Part shown: in pieces, positions 1 through 8,299 of the stretch
Layout: each line of letters opens with the position of its first letter
How positions within the stretch are numbered: position 1 is the stretch's first letter
DNA from: Chara braunii
Taxonomy: Eukaryota > Streptophyta > Charophyceae > Charales > Characeae
DNA length: 26,315 bases
Assembly: GCA_003427395.1 (NCBI GenBank)
Contig: BFEA01000051.1
Span: forward strand, 1,274,066-1,300,380
Direction of reading: 5' to 3'
Made by a program: the position numbers and the translations under genes
Notes under the pieces: generated by a model
What the model saw: the letters and a program-made list of their open reading frames with translations, nothing else
Databases searched by the model: none
What the model was told of the DNA's origin: nothing

Positions 1-93
<93 letters not shown>

Positions 94-118
94 AGGCTTC
101 TCTCTCTCTCGCGCGCGC
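1..118. repeat. CT / CG dinucleotide microsatellite
   Basis: An uninterrupted (CT)n tract runs from the window edge to about 79 and passes into (CG)n to about 94. A short AGGCTTC spacer follows, then a second, shorter (TC)n to (CG)n block to about 118. The CT-then-CG order with the same spacer is repeated, so the unit itself has been duplicated. The left end lies outside the window. The 119-246 stretch after it holds no gene or recognisable motif. Confidence 0.95.
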
Positions 119-246
119 GTGCGCACAGGCTTCTATCGGCACGTGTCGCCCACTTCTTCGATTTCCTACTTCCCTTTTCCACTGAGGGCGTCTTCGCAAT
201 GCGACTTTCTCGGGCTACTACCGTAGTGAACGTAGTAATTGCGGGA

Positions 247-526
247 AACCAACGGGTCCAGCTCAGTTGGTACACCGATGAGCTGTTGAGATACAGACCT
301 GAGTTTAAGTCGGGATGCAAACTGAATCAAAATGGTTCTCAATTACCTGGGGTCGGTCAGCTCGATGATAAATAATAAATATTAAATAACTATAAAAAAA
401 TTGAGGTCAAAGCCATCTATCAAGCCCCGTAATTGCGGTCAGTCCGGGTCTGACTCAGATATATCACTCGAAGGCCAGGTGTTACACAATTCAGCCTTGG
501 GCACTGAACTCGTTTTTTTTTTTTTT
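247..526 (+). mobile_element. tRNA-derived SINE-like element
   Basis: The 5' part has an internal pol III promoter pair in tRNA spacing (boxes at 259-270 and 303-311). The body is anonymous. The 3' end carries TCAGCCTTGGGCACTG (491-506) followed by a T-run and an A-rich stretch. The same 16 bases occur at the 3' end of the unrelated-looking 15474-18000 insertion, just before its A-rich tail, and CGGTCANTCCGGGT is also shared upstream. A tRNA-like head with a tail shared by another retroposon is the usual SINE design. Start and end are approximate, as I found no clear target-site duplication. A degenerate tRNA pseudogene is the alternative for the head alone. Confidence 0.6.
259..311 (+). promoter_or_regulatory. 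pol III internal promoter, A box and B box
   Basis: CAGCTCAGTTGG at 259-270 matches the A-box consensus TRGYNNANNNGG with one mismatch. GTTTAAGTC at 303-311 matches the B-box consensus GWTCRANNC with one mismatch. The 32-base gap between them is normal for tRNA genes and tRNA-derived SINEs. The flanks do not fold into a full cloverleaf that I can see, so this is read as a SINE head rather than a functional tRNA gene. Confidence 0.6.
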
Positions 527-574
527 AAGAAAAAAAGAAAAAGAGAAATCCAGGTGTGAGTCTGCTCAGTAAGT

Positions 575-931
575 CAAGGGACATGCGTTCCTTTCACGCA
601 AGTTCAGAAGCATCCCAGCTATACAACACGTGTGGGCTATATATATGTATATATGATATTATATATATTACATATATATATATATATCAGCCTCCTGATG
701 AGTCGGTGAAACTCCGACGAAACAGTTTGTCACAGCCCCTCATTTGTTGTCCTCTTTTCTCTCTCTGCCTACGGTTTAGCGGGCAGTTCTGTTTGTGACG
801 ATATATATCATATATATATATATATATATATATGTAATATATATAATATCATGTATATATATATATAGCCCACACGTGTAGTATAGCTGGGATGCTTCTT
901 AACTTGCGTGAGAGGAACGCATGTCCCCTGT
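575..931. repeat. Long palindrome with TA-rich arms around a hammerhead-like core
   Basis: The left arm (about 575-690) and right arm (about 800-931) are near-perfect reverse complements. Shared blocks include GGACATGCGTTCCT, CACGCAAGTT, AGAAGCATCCCAGCTATA and ACACGTGTGGGCTATATATA, then a matching ATATTATATATATTACATATA stretch. The central, non-palindromic 691-799 holds the hammerhead-like motif and a pyrimidine-rich segment also found in the 1781-1965 hairpin. This is a fold-back (MITE-like) structure, possibly with the hammerhead hairpin inserted at its centre. ORFs predicted across it are shadows of the repeat. Confidence 0.85.
691..735 (+). ncRNA. Hammerhead ribozyme-like core (intact core residues)
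   Basis: The conserved core occurs in order: CTGATGA (695-701); helix II GTCGG/CCGAC (702-706 with 714-718, five perfect pairs, 7-base loop); GAAA (719-722); a minimal helix III ACA/TGT (722-724 with 728-730) closed by a GTT triloop; and a GTC cleavage triplet (729-731). Hammerheads with very short helix III are known from Penelope-like and other retroposons and often act as dimers. The weak point is helix I: the bases next to the core (CCTC upstream, ACAG downstream) do not pair. It is therefore a strong structural motif with unproven activity. Confidence 0.6.
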
Positions 932-935
932 GACG

Positions 936-936
<1 letters not shown>

Positions 937-976
<40 letters not shown>
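937..976. repeat. (TA)n microsatellite, left flank of the CAGGG MITE
   Basis: An almost pure TA tract that abuts the MITE start at 977 and continues after its end (1756-1780). The MITE therefore appears to have inserted into a TA tract. Confidence 0.9.
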
Positions 977-979
<3 letters not shown>

Positions 980-1280
980 GGTAACCGGCGTTTGGATCGG
1001 GCCGAACGCCCGAACCCGAACGCCCGAACGTATGGGACCCCTTGGGGATGCGTTCGGCCGTTTGGGCCGAACGCGGACCCCCCCCCAAAAAAAAGAAAAA
1101 AAAAACAAAAATAAAAAAAATCTGAGAAAAAGATATGTTATGAAGAAAAATAAACTAAACAAGATTTGCCTAAGCATTACATCCAAATTCCTTGCCACAT
1201 TTGAAATAAAATAAAATTACCTAGAAGAAATACTAATAATAAAAATAGCAAAAAATAATTAAAAAAAAAATTTAGTGAGT

Positions 1281-1680
1281 TCGCCAGCACGTTTTCGACA
1301 CCCCCATCTTTGGCGATTTTTCATTTTTTTTTTGAATAGCTAAATGCCCTCAAAATTTAGATATGAGTACTTCACATAATGCCAAAGACACTTCAAAAGT
1401 TTCAAAAAATAATAAAATTGTTTAGACCCTGAACTAAAGTGAAAACAAAAAGTAGAAGCTTAAAAAGTGAAAAAAAAAACGTGGGCAAGCACGTTTTGAC
1501 ACTGCCATCTTTGGCGATTTTTTATTCTTATTTGGCAGAGCCAAATGACTTGAAAATTTACAGGCGTGTACCTCACGTCATAGACAACTCACAAAAACAA
1601 ATTCAGAAAAACAAAAGTAGTCTTAGGCCCCGAAATAAGTTTTGGCGGGGGCCGATCGCCGTCGGGTTCGGACCCCGTAC
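1281..1680. repeat. Two diverged 201-bp tandem repeats inside the MITE
   Basis: Anchors such as CATCTTTGGCGATTTTT recur 201 bases apart (1305 and 1506). The order of shared blocks is kept: GCACGTTTT, CATCTTTGGCGATTTT, a TAAATG/CAAATG block, AAAATTTA, a GTAC block, and a CCCTGAACTAA/CCCCGAAATAA end. Divergence is considerable, so the duplication is old. Confidence 0.8.
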
Positions 1681-1693
1681 GAGACCCCGAACG

Positions 1694-1743
1694 CCCGTAC
1701 GTACGGAGGTCTGCCCAACTTGAGGGACCTCCGTACGTACGGG
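1694..1743. repeat. Perfect 17-bp hairpin at the MITE right end
   Basis: CCCGTACGTACGGAGGT (1694-1710) pairs perfectly with ACCTCCGTACGTACGGG (1727-1743) across a 16-base loop. Each arm itself contains the palindrome GTACGTAC. It lies just inside the terminal inverted repeat. Confidence 0.9.
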
Positions 1744-1755
1744 CTGGTAACCCTG

Positions 1756-1780
1756 TATATATATATATATATATATATAT
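1756..1780. repeat. (TA)n microsatellite, right flank of the CAGGG MITE
   Basis: The TA tract resumes exactly where the MITE ends and leads directly into the degenerate hammerhead-like copy that starts at 1781. Confidence 0.9.
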
Positions 1781-1965
1781 TAATGAGTTGGTGAAAATCC
1801 GAGGAAACAGTTTGTCACAGCCCCTCGTTTGTTGTCCTCTTCTCTGGTCTCCCTCTCTGCCTACGGTTTACGGGGCAGACCAGAGAAGAGGACAACAAGC
1901 GAGGGGCAGTGACAAACTGTTTCGTTGGATTTTCACCGACTCATCAGGAGGCTGAACCCTCAAAA
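1781..1965. mobile_element. Fold-back hairpin carrying hammerhead-like motifs in both arms
   Basis: The left arm 1781-1846 and right arm about 1879-1960 are reverse complements: GAAACAGTTTGTCAC, GCCCCTCG, TTGTTGTCCTCTTCTCTGGTC and their complements. The loop reads CTCCCTCTCTGCCTACGGTTTACGG. The + arm matches the 691-780 segment in the same order, so the two loci are members of one family. The + arm core is degraded (CTGATGA has become TTAATGA, and the base before GAAA has changed), whereas the minus arm keeps CTGATGA, GAAA and GTC. RNA from either strand would fold into one long hairpin. Confidence 0.75.
1908..1951 (-). ncRNA. Hammerhead ribozyme-like core, minus-strand copy
   Basis: Read on the minus strand: CTGATGA (1947-1941), helix II GTCGG (1940-1936) with CCAAC (1928-1924) containing one C-A mismatch, GAAA (1923-1920), ACA/TGT helix III (1920-1918 with 1914-1912) and GTC (1913-1911). 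Here CAG upstream and CTG downstream could form part of helix I, with GAGGG/CCCTC further out, but CCTC and A are left unpaired next to the core. The core is conserved but helix II is already decaying. Confidence 0.5.
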
Positions 1966-2338
1966 GTCTGCAGAATATCCTATGAACTGATTACACTGTA
2001 AGTGACAATCCACCTTAACCCGGGCTTTGGTTAAAAATCAGTGACTACCCGGGCTGTGGTTAAGCATCAATGACTCCCGACAACTGATGCCCTGAGGTGG
2101 GCACCAACCACTGCCCTCAAGTTACCTGTGACGAAAGTCAACGCAGACTATGGGCCTAGTTGCGCTGCTTGCCATCCGTCACATTTCGTGGCGGATGCGT
2201 GGAGAGTGAAAAAAATGAGAATCGTGTCAAACACGAGGCCTGGTTGCACTTACTCGCCACTATATTTCTTCTACAGAAAAGTTAAAAAAAATTGTCTCCC
2301 TCATATCGAGTCGTGAACCGGCACAGCCAGTGCGCTAA

Positions 2339-2820
2339 TCGGTGAGTGGCGAGACGGGTGGAGCACTATTGCTTGTCCCGCCCCCGCAGCAGGCTTGCGG
2401 GGCAAGGACGACGACGGCGGTCTGAGAATTGAGGTTCTCAGTCAGCGGTGTTAGGCTGTCTAGGTGGAACTATTGCCACGTGGATCCTAGCAGTAGCGTT
2501 TGGAAAAGCGAGGAGAGGGAGGTAATCGGCGCGGTCAGGACGACTTCAGAACTATCATGACTTCACGCAGATCCATACATTGATGGTTTCCGTCATCAAT
2601 GACTGAATGATGCTATTGCTTCCTCCGGTATGCGGTTGGATTTTGGCCAACCGGGTGAGTTAGCGGGCTGCTAGGGGGGAGCGCTTTCGCACGACCAGCC
2701 TCCGCAGCAGGTTTGCGGGTTACGAACGTCGACTGCGGCTTGAGAGCTCATCGTTCTCAAACAGTGGTACTGGGGTGACTATGTGACTTGATGCCACGTG
2801 TCTCCCTGGGAGAAGCGCCA
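2339..2820. repeat. Diverged direct repeat pair, about 160 bp
   Basis: Copy one (about 2339-2490) and copy two (about 2651-2820) share GGTGAGT, CCGCAGCAGGYTTGCGG (2384 and 2702), a GACGNCNNCGGC block, TGAGA..TTCTCA palindromic blocks and TGCCACGTG. The offset is about 318 bases. No ORF of interest spans them. They are presumably part of a non-coding mobile element or satellite-like sequence that fills 2000-4035. Confidence 0.65.
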
Positions 2821-3200
2821 TTGCACATTCGAGTGAGAATTCTCTTAGAAGTTACCAGAGTTTGACATCGTTTTCACCAAACATCCAGTGAGGTAAGTTA
2901 TTCGGCATCTGAGTAGGAGTGATATCGTGCGGGGATAAGTTATCGTGGGTTCGAATTGGGAGTAATATCGCGACTACGCCATTGCGAGTTTGAGTTGGGA
3001 GTGCTATAACAGTGCCACGGTGTGGATCGCCTTCAATATGGATGTGGGATGCAAGTCACGCTGATATGGTAGGGTATAGAGATTGCTCTCAGCGCTTCAT
3101 TACAAGGACCGTATGATTGGGAGAGACGATTGAGATTGTGCTCTCAAGAGGGAGTATCATCGCACAATCGACGGAGAACATTAAGTAGGCGAGAGCGCGG

Positions 3201-3423
3201 TTGAGATAGGAATGATATTGCACTCTTAGGTGGGAGCGCTATCGCGCGATCGTATGGAAAAGTTTTCGTACGAGCTGGAAAACATATCGTTATCGCTCAC
3301 TAGGGGGGGGACTAAGATGGAAATGTTGTTGCACTCTTAGGGGGGACCGCCATCGCGCGAACATATGGGAATATTTTCATGCGAACTGGGAATACTATCG
3401 TTATTGCTCACTTGAGAGGGGGC
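3201..3423. repeat. Two 111-bp tandem repeats
   Basis: GCACTCTTAGG recurs at an offset of 111. It is followed in both copies by GGGAGCGCTATCGCGCGA-like sequence, a TATGGRAAAATTTTC-like block, GAACTGG and ATCGTTATYGCTCACT. Each unit ends in a G-run. The surrounding 2880-3500 contains looser versions (repeated YATCGC, GAGTGGGA and GTGAGGTAAGT words), so the whole block looks like an eroded tandem array. Confidence 0.75.
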
Positions 3424-3584
3424 TATTGTGCATCACACATCCGAGTGGGAAGACTTTTGTTATTGGGGAGATATATGGCATCTTCTGAGATCATTCAGTG
3501 TCCGTTTCAGAAAAGTTAAGTGAGGTAAGTCATTGAAGACAATACAACGTACAACGTCGAGGTTCGTGTACGAATTGAAGCCAG

Positions 3585-3981
3585 AGGGGGGGAACACACT
3601 ACTCGTGTCAAAACAACAAATCTCCGACATAAGCTGTGGGTACGGCAGGTGAGAGGGGGGGAGTGCGCTGGAGGAAGCGCATTTCATCTTTTTGTTCAGG
3701 GTGTGGATCAAATGTGCAGCTCTTCACAATAATCCGAAGACATCATAACATTGAGGTTTGGGGGAGTGGTTGTCTACCATCGTCACGACATCACATCGCT
3801 TTTCACGGCGATCACTGCGTGGCGATCTGACATTGGAGAGGATTATCACATTGTCTGCTACAGCGGGGGGGGGAACGCACTACTCGTGTCAAACGAGTAA
3901 ATCTCCGCCATATGTCGTGGGTACGACAAGCGAGAGGGGGGGAGTGCGCTGGAGGAAGCGCATTTCATCTTCTTTGTTTCG
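3585..3981. repeat. Direct repeats of about 118 bp separated by about 165 bp
   Basis: Copy one (3585-3700) and copy two (3864-3981) share AACRCACTACTCGTGTCAAA, AAATCTCCGMCATA, GTGGGTACG, and the long GAGAGGGGGGGAGTGCGCTGGAGGAAGCGCATTTCATCTT segment. The offset is 281. A third, short piece (GAGAGGGGGGGAGGGCGCT) follows near 3993. The spacing suggests a unit of about 280 bp repeated in tandem, of unknown identity. Confidence 0.8.
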
Positions 3982-4552
3982 AGCGCACGAAATGAGAGAG
4001 GGGGGGAGGGCGCTATTCTTATTCAACAATAAGTGGAAGCCTTAGGAGGAATAGGAAGGAGAGGAGGGTGGTTGGGAGGGGAGAAAGAAGGCAGTACACA
4101 ACAAAGCAGCGGCTGGTAAAGTCATTAGCCCATTGGCGGTTAACAAGAAGAAAGAGGGAGGACTTAGATTAGGCTGGAAGAAGGACAGTTAACAAGAGTA
4201 CGACGTCAAAAAAGGGAAGCACCTCGTTCTCACAGCCTTCCTCCACCTGATCCTCTCACAGTTCCCTCCTTCTTCAATGGTCCCTTCCAGAAATACTAAC
4301 AGAAGAACAAAAGTAATTTTCACAAAAATACACACAAAGGTTGACTGTATATCAATGGTGTGGTGAGTTGTTTTCAACCTTTCGTTTAAAAAAAATAAAA
4401 AATAAAAAAAACATCTCAAATCTGGAAATTGGATAATAGTTGTAATTGGAGGTGATTTATTATCTTTCTTAGTAAATTAATTACTTTATTGGGAGATAAA
4501 TCTGCTGTGCAAAATGACTCGTATTATTCACCATTAGAGGGTACATCGTCAG

Positions 4553-7500
4553 GTGGATTCTATGCTCATGTTCAGAGGAACAATGAGACAGATGGCAGAA
4601 AGAAAAATGCATACACCTTTAAGAGGAGTCATACAGAGCAAACAAATGCAAACCACAGGAAAGAATCATCCCATGTCATTCTCACCTGAAGGGGAAGTCC
4701 TCACCGAAGAGGAAAGAGTTTCACAAAATCCCCTTTTCTCTTCAGTGGTCGTGCACCAACACATAAATTCCTCCCCAATGGGTTCCCTCATCTATTCATG
4801 TATGAGGAAAGGAGGGAGATAAAAGAATCACTACAACCCATTGTATGGAGGAGAAGAAGGAGGAATAGAGTCAAATAACTCAGGTACAAAGAACACATCC
4901 AACGAAATAAAATTATTGACACCTCCATTCACAGATCAACAAGCTTTCTCAGAAATTCAGCAAGGATCTGGGTCCTCTCAATATGAGATGTCCTTCCCTT
5001 CTATGCAGGAGGCAGTCGAGAGAGGCAGGGAAGAAAGAAAAGGAAATGGAGAAAGGTATGGGGATAGAGGGGAAGGACAAAAAGAAACTAAGGAAGGAGA
5101 AAATGATAAGAGGGTAGAGAACAGTGAAAACAGGGGAGAAGGAAAGGAAAGTATAATGATAGGCAATGAACCTCCCCCTTCATCAAACACTATGACAACC
5201 TCTCGTTCTATTTCTTTAGATACACAAGGAACAAGTATGAGAGGAGTCCCTCAGTTATGGGCGGAAAAAACAAAGGGTCCTTTTCAGAACAAAACACTAG
5301 AAGTCAAAAGAACAGGTCCACAGGCTTCACCGCTTCAAATACCTTTGTGAAATTTATCATCAGCCAGAGTTTTTTTTCTATCTAAACTAATCAGTCCATC
5401 TGAAAATAAAGTGATAGACAATGGAGGGAAAAAATTCATGGTTAAAACATATCCAACTCAGATGGTAATACAACAAGATGCAGTATACCAACGCCATGCA
5501 AACAATTAGGTATTCCATAACGACGCAACATTCAAATCAGTTAATGAAAAAATCAAATGGGTGAGCAGACAACTGACATCACTGAAAGGAAACCATGGAG
5601 GCGCCCAAGATGATTTTCTAATCCAGCCTGTGTCATCAACAATTTTTACAATCCTCAGCATTAATGAAGAAGACAAAAAGAAAATAGATGGATGAAGAAA
5701 GTTGAGATGTGATCGGTCAGAAGTCCGAATATATCAATGGGTTTCTCAAAAGCAGGATCCAGATGAGCAGCGACATCAGATGATGGAAGATTTCTATTGG
5801 GTAGAATTTCGCCATATCCCAATAGAAATACAAGCCGCCTTCATACACGACTTTGGGGAAACACATGATATTGTTGATTTCATCGATCCTCTCCCGGCTT
5901 TCGCAGCTAAAAGGGATGACTACCTAATATTAGATATCAACCACCCATCAAATAAGCCATTCAATCTAGACGATGTGATTCTTTATCGAGTTGGGGAAAA
6001 GGAATTTCATATTCACACTGCACACAAGTTACCCCAATGGTGTTTCAGATGCAAAACATATGGACACCTCAGCACATATCAATTATGTGAACAAAATCCA
6101 ATACGTAGACTAAGAGCTACAGGGAGGCTGATCAGAGATCCATTTAAAAATAATATGTTGAGGATAGTGGATCAGGGTCACGCGGGGTGGGTATATATAG
6201 AGGGAACAAGCAAAGGTGCTAAACCAAAAGGTTGGACATGGGAAAAGGAAGAAAATCCAAATTGGGACACCAAACCTCCAGAAAATTGGACTCCACCAGA
6301 AGCTACGGCGAAAGTAGTAAACAAGAATCCCTCCACTTCATCCTCCTCGAGTCCAACCCCTCTAATCATACCTTCTTCATCCAATTCATCCACTTCAGTC
6401 AAATTGAATCAGGAAAAGGAGAAGAAAAATACAAATGATTCTTTAAAAGAACCTGATCTACAGAGGTATTTGAAAGAAACAGATACTATTAAGATTAATA
6501 AGGAATTGACATCACAACTTACGATAGCACAAAAGGAAGAGAACCACCAAATCAGGGATCTGAAAATGGTTCATGAAGAGGACAGTGAGCAAAATGATTC
6601 TCTAGACCTACCTCTAATAAGAAGAAATGACCGAAAAAAATAAATAAAAATAATGATAATAATAAAAAGAGGAGGACCTTATAAGAAATGGAGATCCAAA
6701 TCGGACACAAAAGAAGAGGGTGTGCCGCAAGTACCACAGTTGGTGGAAATAGAAAAATTACAAAACCAAGAAAGAGACTCCCAACAAGACTTCTTTAATG
6801 ATGCATGTGGGCCTGTAGACATGGATATTGAGCAGGAACAACAAGTGCAGGACAGTCCTATGGCTGAAGCTTCTCCTTCAGGTGAAATAGAGCTTATCAC
6901 AGTGGAACACAAAATGATATAACAGGCAGAATTGCTTCTCCAACAACTAAAGATAAAGTATGGAGAAGCCACCACTCAGTTTTGGGATATATCCTATGTA
7001 CATCTTATCAACCTTATGAATGCAAGTCCTTCCCTAAAAAGGATGTTAACAGATGGGCTTCCGCAAGGAACCAAATGACCTCTAGTTAGTCGCCGCATGT
7101 TCAATACAATAATGAACATGTTTCAACCACCTGCCCTTACACCAGAAGAAAGTAAGGAAAAGGAAAATGACAGACAACTGACAACAGCAAAGATTCAACA
7201 TCAGTCCCAAGATTCGTTAGAATCAAGGACAGAAGAATAACTCTCATCTCTAGAGGATATAAGAGAGGAAATACAAGAAAATATAACAGATATAGAAAAC
7301 AACGGGCAAGTGACCCTTCACTCACCTTCGCTTGACAATAGTCAAAAAGATTCTCAGGGAAAATAATATATGGGGATATGAATGGACAGTTAATATTGTC
7401 AGAAGAAATAACATTATCCAATCATACCTCTCTTTCAGAAATAAACCAGGTGAAAGACAAACAAGAGATGATTTCAAGAGAACAAGAAATTCCCACCCAA

Positions 7501-8297
7501 AGACAAGAGGAGGAATACTAGTTGACGGCCAACCAAGAATCGGTGCCAAGAGAACAAAAAATTCCCATCCAACACCAGGAGTAGGTATCACAAATGAAAA
7601 ACACACATATAGAAGAAAATCACAGGATAACGCAATCTACCCAAAAAGAACAAACGTATACGCAACAATCTAACCAAGAGGAAAGTCCAACGATAACCCT
7701 AATAGAAGGAGCACTCACGTCTCATACAAGATCAACACAGGAAGTTAGCAAAAGGCAGAGAATGAGAAATGTATTGGAAAAAGGTCAAGTGGTTAGGGCA
7801 CAACCATCTAAGGGGAATCTCATCATTCCTGTATGAAAAAAAGGAGGAAAATGGGAAGTGGGACTTTTTCCAGTAGGCCACGATCAATACAAAGGGGTTA
7901 CATTAAGAGGATGACCTACATATATTAAGTATCAAAGTGTAGGGGATCGAACATTCAAAAGGGATATGCGAAATTTCTTAATCAAACATTATGATCCTGG
8001 TCCTCAGGCAACTTTCACAGAAATTGGGGACAAGGCCCATATGGCGAAAAGGGACACGTTTGTTCGTTTTGAGGAACAAAAAGAGGCAGGATTGAAATGA
8101 TTTTCCCACACAAATTTGCTAGACCTTCAAAGTCTTAAGATTAAAGCAAATGTGGTGTGGTCAGCCTCAGATATTCTTGCTTTTCTCAGTATAATTCTTC
8201 GTAGAGGAATCCTTCAACCTGCTGGAGATCTTGAAAATGGACCATGGATCCGCCTCTAAAACACAAAGGGGGGAAGTCCTTTCATAATAGGGGGTTA
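4553..8297 (+). pseudogene. LINE ORF1 remnant with CCHC zinc knuckle
   Basis: An ORF1 protein would bind LINE RNA. One frame can be followed from 4553 (perhaps from about 4201) to about 7355, then a shifted frame to about 8297. The best-preserved block is 5702-6643: after a folded N-terminal region comes a knuckle in the pattern C-X2-C-X4-H-X6-C (WCFRCKTYGHLSTYQLC), as in plant LINE ORF1 proteins. The part after it is low-complexity, rich in Ser, Pro, Lys and Glu. From 7420 to 7730 there is a Gln/Glu-rich segment with an internal repeat (REQEIPTQRQE, then REQKIPIQHQE). In-frame stops include TAA 4820, TGA 5348, TAG 5507, TGA 5693, TAA 6641, TAA 6920, TGA 7076, TGA 7834, TGA 7912 and TGA 8098. 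It is clearly dead. The true start is unknown. Confidence 0.75.
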
Positions 8298-8299
8298 AG

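Larger units (their letters stand above)
977..1755. mobile_element. Non-autonomous hAT-like MITE, CAGGGT termini
   Basis: The left end is CAGGGTAACCGGC. The right end, read on the minus strand, is CAGGGTTACCAGC, which matches at 11 of 13 positions. CAGGG starts are common in hAT elements. Both flanks are TA repeats, so an 8-bp duplication TATATATA is possible but cannot be proven. Each end has a GC-rich hairpin: GCGTTCGGCC/GGCCGAACGC (1050-1059 with 1065-1074), and a perfect 17-bp stem (1694-1710 with 1727-1743). The AT-rich middle is a 201-bp tandem duplication. There is no transposase; the ORFs inside are fortuitous. Confidence 0.75.

Noticed and set aside
259-311. A functional tRNA gene
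   Set aside because: A and B boxes are present but no complete acceptor stem or anticodon arm could be drawn, and the 3' sequence is that of a SINE.
575-1965. A complete Penelope-like retroelement
   Set aside because: Hammerhead-like cores and TA repeats suggested it, but no reverse transcriptase or GIY-YIG endonuclease sequence is present between or near them.
2128-2316. Small ORF of 62 codons
   Set aside because: No ribosome or splice context, no homologous domain, and it lies in a repeat-rich non-coding stretch.
4978-5190. Minus-strand ORF rich in Ser, Pro, Phe and Leu
   Set aside because: It is the antisense shadow of the Glu/Lys/Gly-rich part of LINE ORF1.
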